A DNA stretch of 59,556 nucleotides, from contig JBKOWM010000049.1 in NCBI GenBank assembly GCA_046724395.1, positions 1 through 59,556 of the forward strand, given 5' to 3'. The DNA comes from DATAEU01 sp046724395. GTDB lineage: Bacteria; Actinomycetota; UBA4738; HRBIN12. Position 1 is the stretch's first letter. Every line of letters starts with the position of its first letter. Positions 40,779-49,770 of the stretch are shown here, in pieces. The position numbers and the translations under genes are program-made. The notes under the pieces are model-generated. The model was given only the letters and a program-made list of their open reading frames with translations, did not search any database and was not told where the DNA came from.

Positions 40779-41258
40779 GTGGCCGGGACGAACCCGTACG
40801 ACTCGCTCGATCCGGTCCCGTCGGCCCGTCATTCGACCGGCAACGAACCGAGCCCGGGACGAGCGTTCCTTCGTGGCCTGACGCGCCGTTGCCCCCGCTG
40901 CGGCTCACGAGGCTTGTTCCGGCGGTGGCTCAGGATCCGCGAGCGGTGTCCGCGCTGCGCGCTGCGGTTGGAGCGTGAGGAGGGCGGGTTTCTCGGCGCG
41001 ATCACCATCAATTACGCGGTGACGACGCTTGCGTGGATCGTCTTGCTCATCGTGTGGCTCGTTGTCGACCTGCCCGATATCAGCGTGGTGCCCCTGACCG
41101 TGGCTTCGATCGTGCTGGTGGCGGTGTTCCCCGTGTTCTTCTTTCCGTTCGCGAAAACGATCTGGGCGACGATCGATTACCTGGTCTACCGGTCCAGCCC
41201 CGACTACCGGACGCGCGACGCAGCGGACCGCTCCGAGGGAAACGGCGGAGCGTATTGA
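40779..41258 (+). CDS. DUF983 zinc-ribbon membrane protein
   Basis: About 159 residues. Two Cys-Pro-x-Cys pairs (RRCPRCGSRGLF and ERCPRCALRLE) form a zinc ribbon; EEGGFLGAITINYAVTT and two membrane helices follow, the DUF983 pattern. A cytochrome-oxidase-linked role has been suggested for relatives but is unproved. GTG 40779 follows TAAAGT with 7 nt between; GTG 40770 is an alternative. It lies between hutH and hutU but reads the other way. Confidence 0.82.
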   Translation: MAGTNPYDSLDPVPSARHSTGNEPSPGRAFLRGLTRRCPRCGSRGLFRRWLRIRERCPRCALRLEREEGGFLGAITINYAVTTLAWIVLLIVWLVVDLPDISVVPLTVASIVLVAVFPVFFFPFAKTIWATIDYLVYRSSPDYRTRDAADRSEGNGGAY

Positions 41259-41273
41259 TATGCCGGCACTTCG

Positions 41274-42113
41274 TCAGTCGACGGAGTACGTCCCGAGCTC
41301 GATCGTCGTGCTGAACTTCTGGCCGAACAGCGATGCGGCGCTCGTCGACTTCACCATCCCGACGCCCTCGGCCAGGTAGGTCCTTCCGGTGAAGTCCATG
41401 CGCACGGGGGTGTTCGTACCCGCCACGGTGGTCTGCAGGTCGAGCGTCACGGATGTATCGATCGCGATGGCCCGGAACGTCCCTGCCTGGACCGTCACGT
41501 CGACGACGTCGCCGGCATTGAATCGCTCCACGACGGAGCCGGCCACGACCGCCTTTGCGCCACCGAGGTCGATCGCGCCCTTCAGTTCGTAAGACTGTTC
41601 CCACGAGTCACCGGGATCGATCGAGGCCGGGATGGTGACACCCGTGACCGTCGTTGTCCGGAAGCTCGCAGAGAGCTGCCGAGCGGTGAGCGAGCCGGAC
41701 GCGCCGCCCCCGTACTGAAGCGCCACGAGACCGTCCCTGGCGCACGACCACGTCGTGTCCTTCTCGACGTCTCCGAAGTCCGAGGTAATCGTGAACGACG
41801 ACGACGACGCGCTCGTTACGGTATCGGTGTACTCGGACTCGCCGCCGGAGCCGTGCATGGCGTACGTCCACGTGTCACCCTCGGCGACAGGCTGATAGTC
41901 GTTCGCGCACCGCCCGGATGCGGGCTCGGCCGATGCCCCCGACGCCGCGCCGCCGGAGGTCGCCTCCCCCGCCGTCGGCGCTGCGGACGCTCCGCCCGAC
42001 GTGGCCGTCGATGCCGTCCCGGACGGGGACGTACCGCTGCACGCCGCGAGCACCAGCGCCGCGAGCACCAGCGCCGCGAGCACGACGGGCGTCGCCGCGC
42101 GGGATCTCGTCAC
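41274..42113 (-). CDS. Lipoprotein of unknown function
   Basis: 279 residues. The signal peptide has a repeated ALVLA core ending in the lipobox VLAAC. A Ser/Gly/Ala/Thr-rich linker (about 26-68) then leads to a beta-rich domain: YQPVAEGDTWTYAMHG, VTGVTIPASIDPGDSWEQSYEL, VTVQAGTFRAIAIDTS, RTYLAEGVGMVK. This resembles other secreted proteins in the window (for example at 56.5 kb) in the phrase type 'VGRTLVYRG/GDTWTYA'. GTG 42113 overlaps the hutU stop (GTGA); GTG 42122 is possible. Confidence 0.78.
   Translation of the reverse strand: MTRSRAATPVVLAALVLAALVLAACSGTSPSGTASTATSGGASAAPTAGEATSGGAASGASAEPASGRCANDYQPVAEGDTWTYAMHGSGGESEYTDTVTSASSSSFTITSDFGDVEKDTTWSCARDGLVALQYGGGASGSLTARQLSASFRTTTVTGVTIPASIDPGDSWEQSYELKGAIDLGGAKAVVAGSVVERFNAGDVVDVTVQAGTFRAIAIDTSVTLDLQTTVAGTNTPVRMDFTGRTYLAEGVGMVKSTSAASLFGQKFSTTIELGTYSVD
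42046..42083. repeat. 15-bp tandem repeat in lipoprotein signal peptide
   Basis: GCGAGCACCAGCGCC occurs at 42046-42060 and 42061-42075, followed by a half copy. It encodes the repeated LVLAA of the signal-peptide core; the 15-bp unit is five codons, so copy change stays in frame. Confidence 0.85.
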
Positions 42114-43762
42114 GGACGCCACGGTAACCGCACGCCGCGATCGGCCGCGACGCGGAGCGCGTCCTCGTATCCCGCGTCCGCGTGGCGGACGACCCCCGTA
42201 CCCGGATCCGTCGTCAGCACGCGTTCCAGGCGGCGCGCCGCCTCCTCGGTGCCGTCGGCCACGACGACCATGCCGGCGTGAATCGAGTAGCCGATCCCGA
42301 CGCCGCCGCCGTGATGCACCGACACCCAGTGCGCGCCCGCGGCCGTGTTGACGAGGGCGTTGAGGATCGGCCAGTCGGCGATCGCGTCTGAGCCGTCCTT
42401 CATGTCCTCCGTCTCCCGATAGGGACTCGCGACGCTGCCCGAGTCGAGGTGATCGCGCCCGATGACGATCGGCGCAGACACCTCTGCGTTTGCGACGAGC
42501 TCGTTGAAACGCAGACCCGCCCTGGCGCGCTCCCCGTATCCCAGCCAGCAGATGCGCGCGGGAAGCCCCTGGTACGCGACGCGCTCCTCAGCCATGTCCA
42601 ACCATCGGCGGAGCCGGTCGTCCTGCGGGAACAGCTCTGCGACCGCCCTGTCCGTCGTCACGATGTCGGCCGGATCGCCCGAGAGCGCGACCCATCGGAA
42701 CGGGCCCTTGCCCTGGCAGAACATCGGTCGGACGAACGCCGGCACGAACCCCGGGTACGCGAACGCACGGTCGAAGCCGCCCCGCTCCGCGCCGGCTCGC
42801 AGATTGTTTCCATAGTCGAAGACGACGGCGCCGCCGTCGAGGAACCCGACCATCGCCTCGCAGTGGCGCGCCATGGAATCCAACGCCCGCTTCTCGTACT
42901 CAGGAGCATCGCGCTCGCGCAGATCGGCGGCCTCCGCGAGCGAGAGTCCGGCGGGGATGTAGCCGCCGAGCGGGTCGTGTGCGCTCGTCTGGTCCGTTAC
43001 AAGATCCGGGCGGAACGCGCGGCGGAGCAGCTCCGGCAGCACCTCGGCGCAGTTGCCCACCAGGCCGATGGAGACGCTCTCACCGTCGGCGCGCGCCCGC
43101 TCCGCCCAACGGACGGCCTCGTCGAGGTCCGAAGTCTCGCGGTCGAGGTATCGCGTCTTGATGCGACGCTGGATGCGACCGGGATCCACGTCGACGCACA
43201 GGGCGACACCGTGGTTCATGGTCACCGCGAGCGGCTGGGCGCCTCCCATCCCACCGAGCCCGCCGGTGAGCGTGATCGTGCCCTTCAGCGTCCCCCCGAA
43301 CCGCTGCGCGGCCGCCTCCGCGAGCGTCTCATACGTCCCCTGGAGGATCCCCTGCGTTCCGATGTAGATCCACGAGCCCGCAGTCATTTGGCCGTACATC
43401 GTCAGACCCTTGTGCTCGAGCTCGTGAAAGGTGTCCCAGTCCGCCCATTTCGGCACGAGCATGGAGTTGGAGATCAGGACGCGAGGCGCATCGGGATGGG
43501 TGCGGAAGACCGCGACCGGCTTTCCGGACTGGACAAGCATCGTCTCGTCGTCGCCCAACGTCCGAAGCGTCCGGACAATGGCGTCGAACGAGTCCCACGA
43601 GCGCGCGGCGCGGCCGGTTCCGCCGTAGACGACGAGGTCATCGGGACGTTCCGCGACGTCCGGATCGAGGTTGTTCATGAGCATGCGCAGGGCCGCCTCC
43701 TGGGGCCAGCCCTTGCACGACAGCTCCGTCCCCCGAGGAGCCCGGATCTCCCGGCCAGGCAT
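42110..43762 (-). CDS. hutU: Urocanate hydratase
   Basis: 550 residues, the usual length; adds water to urocanate using tightly bound NAD+, step two of histidine breakdown. Conserved blocks: the N-terminal ALRMLMNNLDPDVAERPDDLVVYGGTGRAARSW, TLTGGLGGMGGAQPLA (NAD site) and FCQGKGPFRWVALSGDP, and late HHGGGVGIGYSIHAG. ATG 43762 has GGAGGAGG about 7 nt upstream. It is coupled to the lipoprotein downstream. HutF or HutG is not in the window. Confidence 0.96.
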   Translation of the reverse strand: MPGREIRAPRGTELSCKGWPQEAALRMLMNNLDPDVAERPDDLVVYGGTGRAARSWDSFDAIVRTLRTLGDDETMLVQSGKPVAVFRTHPDAPRVLISNSMLVPKWADWDTFHELEHKGLTMYGQMTAGSWIYIGTQGILQGTYETLAEAAAQRFGGTLKGTITLTGGLGGMGGAQPLAVTMNHGVALCVDVDPGRIQRRIKTRYLDRETSDLDEAVRWAERARADGESVSIGLVGNCAEVLPELLRRAFRPDLVTDQTSAHDPLGGYIPAGLSLAEAADLRERDAPEYEKRALDSMARHCEAMVGFLDGGAVVFDYGNNLRAGAERGGFDRAFAYPGFVPAFVRPMFCQGKGPFRWVALSGDPADIVTTDRAVAELFPQDDRLRRWLDMAEERVAYQGLPARICWLGYGERARAGLRFNELVANAEVSAPIVIGRDHLDSGSVASPYRETEDMKDGSDAIADWPILNALVNTAAGAHWVSVHHGGGVGIGYSIHAGMVVVADGTEEAARRLERVLTTDPGTGVVRHADAGYEDALRVAADRGVRLPWRP

Positions 43763-43906
43763 CGGTCCGCCTCCTCCCGCGGGCGAACGCTCGCGTTCGC
43801 TCTTCGCCCCCGGACCCCTTGGATGATAGTGCGACCCCCGCAGGCGACATCGACCAGTCACAACGAACCATTCTCGGAGGGGCCTTCCCGACCGATATAA
43901 CGGGCG

Positions 43907-45151
43907 ATGGCAGGACAGCCGATCCGGGTCCTGATCGCCGACGACGAAGCCGACATCCGCGCCGCGCTCGCCGAGTTGATCGGCGCCGAGGACGGACTAC
44001 AGGTCGTCGGAACGGTCGGGGACGCGCAGGAGGCGGCAGCCGTCGCATCGACGACGGGGCCGGATGTGGCGCTCGTCGACGTGAACATGCCGAACGGCGG
44101 AGGTGCGCGAGCCACCAAGGAGATCCTTCGCACGTCGCCGCGGACCCGTATCCTCGCGCTGTCGGCGTACGAGGACCGCAAGACGGTGCTGACGATGCTC
44201 GGAGCCGGCGCCGTCGGGTACCTCGTGAAGGGCACCCCGCCGGAAGAGATCGTCACCGCCATCGCAAGGGCCGCGCGCGGACAGACCATCGTCTCGTCCG
44301 AGGTGATGGGCGGCGTCGTGGACGAGCTCTCCACGCAGCTTCGCCGGGCGGAGCTGCGGACGCACGAGATCGAGGAGCGACGCGAGCGCATCCAACGCGT
44401 CCTCGACGCCGGCGACTTCAGTCTGGTGTACCAGCCGATCGTGCGGCTTTCCTCACGCGAGGTCGTCGGTTTTGAGGCCCTCGCCCGCTTCGCCGGCGAA
44501 CCGCTGCGCGCGCCCGATGGCTGGTTCCGGGAGGCGGCCGACGTCGGTCTCGGCCTTGAGCTCGAGCTCGCCACGGTGGGCCGGGCGCTCGAGGACCTGC
44601 GCGGGCTTCCCTCGCACGTGTACCTGTCGGTCAACCTCTCACACCGTGCGGCCTCGTCCCCACAGCTGCTCACCGCGGTCGCCGACGCCCCGCTGCGTCG
44701 CGTCGTCGTCGAGATCACGGAGCACGAGGCCGTCGAGGACTACGATGCGCTGGCGAACGCGCTCGAGCCGCTTCGCGGTCGGGGCGCGCGGATCGCGATC
44801 GACGACGCCGGCGCGGGCTTCGCGAGCCTGCGCCACACCCTCCTGCTCGACCCGGACATGATCAAGCTCGACATCAGCCTCACGCGCAACATCGACGCGA
44901 ACCGAGGCAAGCGGGCCCTGGCTCGCGCCCTCATCTCCTTCGCGCAAGAGATGCGAATGGACATCGTCGCCGAGGGCGTCGAGACGGCCCTGGAGCTCGA
45001 GACCCTTCGTAGCCTCGGCGCCGACCTCGGGCAGGGGTACTTCCTTTCTCGTCCGCACCCGCTTCCCGGCGCGAAGACGCCCGGCAACGGCAGCGGCAAG
45101 ACGCCGTACTCCCTCGCGTTCCCCGCGTTCGTCGAGCCCGAGGGGACGTAG
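43907..45151 (+). CDS. Response regulator with c-di-GMP phosphodiesterase (REC-EAL)
   Basis: 414 residues. Receiver domain 1-120 with acidic pair Asp12/Asp13, phospho-acceptor Asp58 (VALVDVNMP) and Lys in GYLVKG. A coiled linker (145-165) precedes the EAL domain (about 165-395). Catalytic residues look intact: FEALARF, VNLS, EITEHE, DDAGAG, MIKLD, AEGVET and GQGYFLSRP. It should hydrolyse c-di-GMP to pGpG under phosphorylation control. It is convergent with a diguanylate-cyclase-like gene 38 bp away. TATAAC ends 5 nt before ATG. Confidence 0.9.
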   Translation: MAGQPIRVLIADDEADIRAALAELIGAEDGLQVVGTVGDAQEAAAVASTTGPDVALVDVNMPNGGGARATKEILRTSPRTRILALSAYEDRKTVLTMLGAGAVGYLVKGTPPEEIVTAIARAARGQTIVSSEVMGGVVDELSTQLRRAELRTHEIEERRERIQRVLDAGDFSLVYQPIVRLSSREVVGFEALARFAGEPLRAPDGWFREAADVGLGLELELATVGRALEDLRGLPSHVYLSVNLSHRAASSPQLLTAVADAPLRRVVVEITEHEAVEDYDALANALEPLRGRGARIAIDDAGAGFASLRHTLLLDPDMIKLDISLTRNIDANRGKRALARALISFAQEMRMDIVAEGVETALELETLRSLGADLGQGYFLSRPHPLPGAKTPGNGSGKTPYSLAFPAFVEPEGT

Positions 45152-45189
45152 CGGATGGGTCGTCAGACCGGACGGGACGCCGAGCGCGA

Positions 45190-46158
45190 TCAGCCGGACC
45201 GGCGGTCCACGGCCCACGACGACCCGGTCGTCCGCTTTGCGAACGACTTCATCTCGGTGGCGACCGCGACCGCCTCGGCGTAGTGCAAGAACGACCTGCG
45301 CGCCGTGGTCGCGATCCCGATGGACACGGACACGAACGGGAACCGCTGGATCTGTCCGCTCCGGTTCGTCACTTCGATGTACCCGATTGCCCGGTCGGTG
45401 TCGTCGTACTGATCGACGGCGGCGGCATCGAAGCGCGCGATCACCGTCCTCGCGATCCGCTCGGCGAGGTCGGCGCGGCACACGACGACGAAGTCGTCCC
45501 CGCCCACGTGGCCAACGAAGGCCGACGAAGCGCCGAGCTCGAGCGCCACGTCCTGCAGGATCCGAGCGGTCCACTGGATGACCTGATCGCCGCGCATGAA
45601 CCCGTAGTGATCGTTGAACGACTTGAAGTGATCGAGGTCGACGTACAGGATCGCGAACATGTCTCCGGCCTTCACACGGGCCTCGATCTCGCTCTCGATC
45701 CTCACGTTTCCCGGCAGGCCCGTCAGCGGCGACTGCGCGCGCATCTCCTTCGCGCGCCGGAGCACGCCGCGAATCCGCGCCAGCAGCTCGGGCGTGTCGA
45801 ACGGCTTCACGATGTAGTCGTCGACCCCGAGCGCGAATCCCTCGAGCTTGTCGGCGGACAACCCGCGTGCAGTCAACATGATGATGCTCACCGTCGCCGT
45901 CCTGCTGTCCTGCCGTAGCCGCCGCGTGAGCTCGAACCCATCCATGTTCGGCATCATCACGTCGGCGACCACGAGATCGGGAAGCCAGTCCTCGATGCGT
46001 TCGAGCGCCTGCCGACCGTCCGACGCCAGCCGCACCTCGTAGCCCACCGCGTGCAGTTCGATCTCGAGCAGCCGGACGATGAAGGGGTCGTCGTCGGCGA
46101 CGAGGATGCGCTCTCCGGCAACGGCATCGAAGGCGTCGGTCGACGGGCGCTCGCTCAC
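45190..46158 (-). CDS. Response regulator with GGDEF-type domain (REC-GGDDF)
   Basis: 322 residues. Receiver domain (about 16-135) with Asp22-24, phospho-acceptor Asp66 (VVADVMMP) and Lys in DYIVKPFD. The GGDEF domain contains LTGLPGNVRIE, ILYVDLDHFKSFND and the active-site variant GGDDF. The inhibitory RxxD upstream is absent (ASSAF instead), so product feedback should be lost. Cyclase activity with Asp for Glu is uncertain. GTG 46158 overlaps the stop of a truncated receiver ORF (GTGA). Confidence 0.84.
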   Translation of the reverse strand: MSERPSTDAFDAVAGERILVADDDPFIVRLLEIELHAVGYEVRLASDGRQALERIEDWLPDLVVADVMMPNMDGFELTRRLRQDSRTATVSIIMLTARGLSADKLEGFALGVDDYIVKPFDTPELLARIRGVLRRAKEMRAQSPLTGLPGNVRIESEIEARVKAGDMFAILYVDLDHFKSFNDHYGFMRGDQVIQWTARILQDVALELGASSAFVGHVGGDDFVVVCRADLAERIARTVIARFDAAAVDQYDDTDRAIGYIEVTNRSGQIQRFPFVSVSIGIATTARRSFLHYAEAVAVATEMKSFAKRTTGSSWAVDRRSG

Positions 46159-46301
46159 GGTCGTCTCCACGCCGAAGGCATCGGCAGCTGCGGCGAGGCC
46201 GTTGAGGCGGGGTGCAGCTCGACGGCGAACATCCGCGTGATGAAGTCGTCGTCTTCGACGACGAGGATGTCGTGCCGCGCCTGTGCGACGTCCTCGCTCA
46301 T
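46155..46301 (-). pseudogene. Truncated receiver-domain remnant
   Basis: 48 codons from ATG 46301. HDILVVEDDDFITRMFAVELH is the first strand and helix of a response-regulator receiver, close to ILVADDDPFIVRLLEIELH of the next gene; the text then turns into unrelated PASTASPQLPM and stops. The phospho-acceptor Asp and Lys are missing. It looks like the scar of a deleted tandem receiver. The stop-start GTGA overlap with the GGDDF gene means it may still serve as a translated leader. Confidence 0.6.
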
Positions 46302-46407
46302 GACCCCCGCCACCGTCCGCGGCCCCTGCGCAGGATAGTCGGCCCATCGCCGCGGATGCGCGAACCTGAGACGATAGGGCCTCGGTCCATCGGCTGAGAC
46401 GCCGGGA

Positions 46408-47787
46408 GTGCGCGTGCAGGTGCTCGATTCCTTCCTCGACGCCGTCGGGCACACGCCGCTCGTCCGTCTGCGAGCAGTCACTCGCGGGATACGGCCGGTC
46501 GTCCTGGCCAAACTCGAGATGCTGAACCCCGGCGGAAGCGTGAAGGATCGGATCGGCCTTCGGATGATCTTGGCCGCCGAGCGCGACGGCCGCCTTCGCC
46601 CGGGTGGGACGATCGTCGAGCCGACCTCGGGAAACACGGGGCACGGGCTCGCCATCGCCGCCGCGATCAAGGGCTACCGATGCATCTTCGTGATGCCCGA
46701 CAAGATGAGTCAGGAGAAGATCGCGCTCTTGCGGGCCTACGGTGCCGAGGTCGTCATCACGCCGACGGCCGTTCCGCCCGAGTCACCCGAGTCCTACTAC
46801 CGCGTCGCCGACCGCCTGACCGAGGAGATCCCCGGCGCGTTCCAGCCGAACCAGTACTTCAACGAGGAGAACCCCAAGGCCCATTACGACACCACCGGCC
46901 CGGAGATCTGGGAGCAGACCGAGGGCCGGATCGACGTCTTCGTCTGCGGCGTCGGTACCGGCGGCACCATCACCGGGGCGGCGCGGTATCTCAAGGAGCG
47001 GAAGCCCGACCTCATGGTCGTCGGGGCAGATCCAGAGGGGTCCCTCTACTCGGGCGACGAGGTCCACCCCTACCTGACCGAGGGCATCGGCGAGGACTTC
47101 TGGCCGGAGACGTTCGACCCGAGCCTCGTGGATCGTTGGGTCCGGGTGCCCGACCGCGACGCCTTCCGCGTAGCCAGGGCCATCACGCGCCAGGAGGGGA
47201 TCCTGGTCGGCGGCTCGTCGGGTACCGCCGTGTTCGCGGCCCTCGAGGTCTCAAGGAGCCTCGACGAGGATCGGACCGTCGTCGTGATCCTGCCGGACAC
47301 CGGGCGCAACTACCTGTCGAAGCTGTACTCGGACTCCTGGCTGCTGCAGTACGGAATGCTCGAGCGGCCGGAGGTCGTGCGCGTCGAAGAGGTGCTCGCG
47401 GCCAAACACGGGGAGATCCCGCCGCTCGTCACCGTGAGCGCGCACGACAAGGTTCGCCGTGCCGTGGACGTCCTGCAGGAGTTCGGCATCTCTCAGGCGC
47501 CGGTGGTCCGCGAGCCGGGATCGCTCGACGTCGCGCAGGTGGTCGGCTCCATCCGAGAGCGCGCGCTGCTCGACCGGCTGTTCCGTGATCCCGACGCGCT
47601 GCAGGCCGACATCGCGGAGGTGATGGGGCCACCCGTCTCGATGGTCGAGCACGACCAGCCGGTCGAGGTCGCGTTCGAGGCGCTTCAGCTGGGGCCCGCC
47701 GTGCTGGTCGTCAAGGGTGGCCAGGTGCTCGGCGTCCTCACGCGCAGCGACCTGCTCGAGTTCCTGGCGCACCGGAAGACGCCGTAG
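46408..47787 (+). CDS. Cystathionine beta-synthase (PLP) with C-terminal CBS pair
   Basis: 459 residues. PLP fold: TPLVRL, the PLP lysine in NPGGSVKDRIG (about residue 45), PTSGNTGHGLA, and the phosphate-binding GVGTGGTITG near residue 188. A C-terminal CBS-domain pair (about 330-455) with ITLVTVSAHDKVRRAVDVLQEFGISQAPV is present, so cystathionine beta-synthase is favoured over cysteine synthase. It condenses serine (or O-acetylserine) with homocysteine. It heads a cluster with a gamma-lyase/synthase. GTG 46408 or 46414 is the start. Confidence 0.88.
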   Translation: MRVQVLDSFLDAVGHTPLVRLRAVTRGIRPVVLAKLEMLNPGGSVKDRIGLRMILAAERDGRLRPGGTIVEPTSGNTGHGLAIAAAIKGYRCIFVMPDKMSQEKIALLRAYGAEVVITPTAVPPESPESYYRVADRLTEEIPGAFQPNQYFNEENPKAHYDTTGPEIWEQTEGRIDVFVCGVGTGGTITGAARYLKERKPDLMVVGADPEGSLYSGDEVHPYLTEGIGEDFWPETFDPSLVDRWVRVPDRDAFRVARAITRQEGILVGGSSGTAVFAALEVSRSLDEDRTVVVILPDTGRNYLSKLYSDSWLLQYGMLERPEVVRVEEVLAAKHGEIPPLVTVSAHDKVRRAVDVLQEFGISQAPVVREPGSLDVAQVVGSIRERALLDRLFRDPDALQADIAEVMGPPVSMVEHDQPVEVAFEALQLGPAVLVVKGGQVLGVLTRSDLLEFLAHRKTP

Positions 47788-47797
47788 GCCGGAGCCG

Positions 47798-48649
47798 TTG
47801 CGAGCGCTCGGGATCGACGTCGGCGTCCGGCGGGGCCTGGACCTCGTGGTCCTCGGGGACGCGCGGCAGGTCCTGGAGACGCACCGGCGTGTGGGCCTCG
47901 ACGAGGTGTGCGCGTTCGCGGCGGCGTCCGGCGCCGATGTCGTGGCGATCGACGCTCCCCCGGCGTGGGCGCTGTCTGGTCGTTCTCGAACGACGGAGCG
48001 CGAGCTCCGCTGGTTCGGACTTCATTCGTTCAACACACCCTCGGACAGGCGCATGGCGGACCATCCCTTCTACGAGTGGATGACCGTCGGCTTCCGCGTC
48101 TACGAGGCCGTTGCCGACCGCTTCCCCAGGTATCGGGGAGCGGGGTCTGTGAGAGGGACCGCGATCGAGGTCTTCCCGCACGCAACGGCCGTCGTGCTCG
48201 CCGGGTGCCTTCCCGCGGAGGGCGTCGGAAAGCGGGAGTGGCGCCGGGCGATCCTTCGCGGCGAAGGCGTCGACGTTGGCGGGCTGCGATCGCTCGACGA
48301 GGTCGACGCGGCGCTCGCCGCGCTGACGGGACTGCTCGCGCTCGGGCGCCGATTCAGCGCGCCCGGCGATCCGAGGGAGGGCCAGATCGTCCTTCCCACG
48401 CCCGCCCTGCCGGCACGCCCGTACCGGCGCAGGCCTCGCCCGCCCGTGGAGGCGCCGCAGCCGTCGCTGCCCGGCCTGTCTCGGTGCGCGTGCGGGCACG
48501 CCGACTGCCGGGCGTTGACGTCGCGCGAGTTCGCGCCCGGACACGATGCCAAGCGCAAGTCGGGTCTGTGGAAGCTCGTCCGAGAAGGTGTCTCCGCGAC
48601 CGAGGAGCTGGCGCGGCGCGGATGGGAGCTTCCCCCGGAGGCAAGATGA
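47798..48649 (+). CDS. DUF429 (predicted RNase H-like) protein
   Basis: 283 residues. ALGIDVGVRRGLDLVVL at the N-terminus, VAIDAPPAWALSGRSRTTERELR near residue 50, a long middle containing EVFPHATAVVLAG, and KREWRRAIL match DUF429, an RNase H-fold family of unknown function. A Cys-rich CACGHADC segment lies in the C-terminal third, after a Pro/Arg-rich linker. TTG 47798 has GGAG 3 nt upstream; the CBS-gene stop is 10 bp before it. Its stop overlaps the next start (ATGA). Confidence 0.75.
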   Translation: MRALGIDVGVRRGLDLVVLGDARQVLETHRRVGLDEVCAFAAASGADVVAIDAPPAWALSGRSRTTERELRWFGLHSFNTPSDRRMADHPFYEWMTVGFRVYEAVADRFPRYRGAGSVRGTAIEVFPHATAVVLAGCLPAEGVGKREWRRAILRGEGVDVGGLRSLDEVDAALAALTGLLALGRRFSAPGDPREGQIVLPTPALPARPYRRRPRPPVEAPQPSLPGLSRCACGHADCRALTSREFAPGHDAKRKSGLWKLVREGVSATEELARRGWELPPEAR

Positions 48650-49770
48650 GGTTCGAGACAAGGGCGATCCACGTCGGCCAGGAGCCGGAGGCCGAGTTCG
48701 GCGCCGTGAACGTCCCGATCTACCAGACGTCGACGTACGCCCAGCCACGCGCGGGCGAGCCGAAACGCTACGACTACGCGCGCGGCGGCAACCCAACGCG
48801 CGAGGCGCTTCAGACGGCGATCGCGTCGCTCGAGGGTGGTGCGCACGGATTGTGCTTCGCCTCGGGGATGGGCGCCGAGACGACGCTCCTGCTGACGCTC
48901 TCGCCCGGCGATCACGTCGTCCTCGGCGACGACGTCTACGGGGGGACGTACCGCCTGCTCGCGCGCGTGCTCTCGGCGTGGGGGCTTGCCTTCGACACCG
49001 TCGACCTCTGCGATCCCGACGTCGTGCGCACGTCGATCCGCGATGAGACGAGGTTCGTCTGGATCGAGACGCCCACGAACCCGCTCCTCAAGGTGATCGA
49101 CATCGCGGCGCTGAGCGCCATGGCGCACGAGCGCGGGGCGCGGGTGATCGTGGACAACACGTTCGCGACGCCGTTCCTGCAGCGCCCGCTCGAGCTCGGG
49201 GCAGACGTCGTCGTCCACTCCGTGACGAAGTACTTGGCCGGACACTCCGACCTGGTCGGCGGCGCCATCGTGACGAGTGACGAGGCGCTCCACGAGCGCC
49301 TCGCGTTCCTCCAGAACGCCGTCGGCGCGGTGCCCGGCCCGATGGACTGCTACCTCGCGCTGCGAGGGCTGAAGACGCTCGCTGTGCGGATGCAGGCACA
49401 TTGCCGTGGAGCGGAGGCGGTCTCGGAGTTCCTCATGGGTCACCCGAGGGTCCGGCGCGTTCGATACCCCGGCCTTCCCGACGATCCGGGGCACGAGCTC
49501 GCGGCGCGTCAGATGGACGGCTTCGGCGGGATGGTGTCGTTCGAGGTGGGCTTTGCCGAGGAGGCCAGAGCGGTCGTCGAGCGAACGCGGCTGTTCTTCC
49601 TCGCCGAGTCGCTCGGCGGCGTCGAGTCGCTGATCGAGCTCCCCGGCCCCATGACGCACGCGAGCGTCTCCGGCTCCCCGCTCGAGGTCGACGACACACT
49701 CGTTCGGCTGTCGGTCGGCATCGAGCATCCCGACGACTTGATCGAGGATCTCGAGCAGGCCCTGAGTTGA
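48646..49770 (+). CDS. Cystathionine gamma-lyase/gamma-synthase (trans-sulfuration PLP enzyme)
   Basis: 374 residues. ETRAIHVGQEPEAEFGAVNVPIYQTSTYAQ at the N-terminus, RGGNPTREALQTAIASLEGG, the PLP-binding Lys in SVTKYLAGHSD (near residue 200) and ESLGGVESLIELPGPMTHAS are Cys/Met metabolism PLP signatures. With the upstream cystathionine beta-synthase it completes reverse trans-sulfuration (homocysteine to cysteine); gamma-synthase activity cannot be excluded. It starts by ATGA overlap with DUF429 and ends by TTGA overlap with the sugar-dehydrogenase gene. Confidence 0.9.
   Translation: MRFETRAIHVGQEPEAEFGAVNVPIYQTSTYAQPRAGEPKRYDYARGGNPTREALQTAIASLEGGAHGLCFASGMGAETTLLLTLSPGDHVVLGDDVYGGTYRLLARVLSAWGLAFDTVDLCDPDVVRTSIRDETRFVWIETPTNPLLKVIDIAALSAMAHERGARVIVDNTFATPFLQRPLELGADVVVHSVTKYLAGHSDLVGGAIVTSDEALHERLAFLQNAVGAVPGPMDCYLALRGLKTLAVRMQAHCRGAEAVSEFLMGHPRVRRVRYPGLPDDPGHELAARQMDGFGGMVSFEVGFAEEARAVVERTRLFFLAESLGGVESLIELPGPMTHASVSGSPLEVDDTLVRLSVGIEHPDDLIEDLEQALS

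Noticed and set aside
46302..46407. SAM riboswitch before the cystathionine beta-synthase gene
   Set aside because: I looked for the conserved SAM-I or SAM-II core in the 106-bp leader and did not find it.
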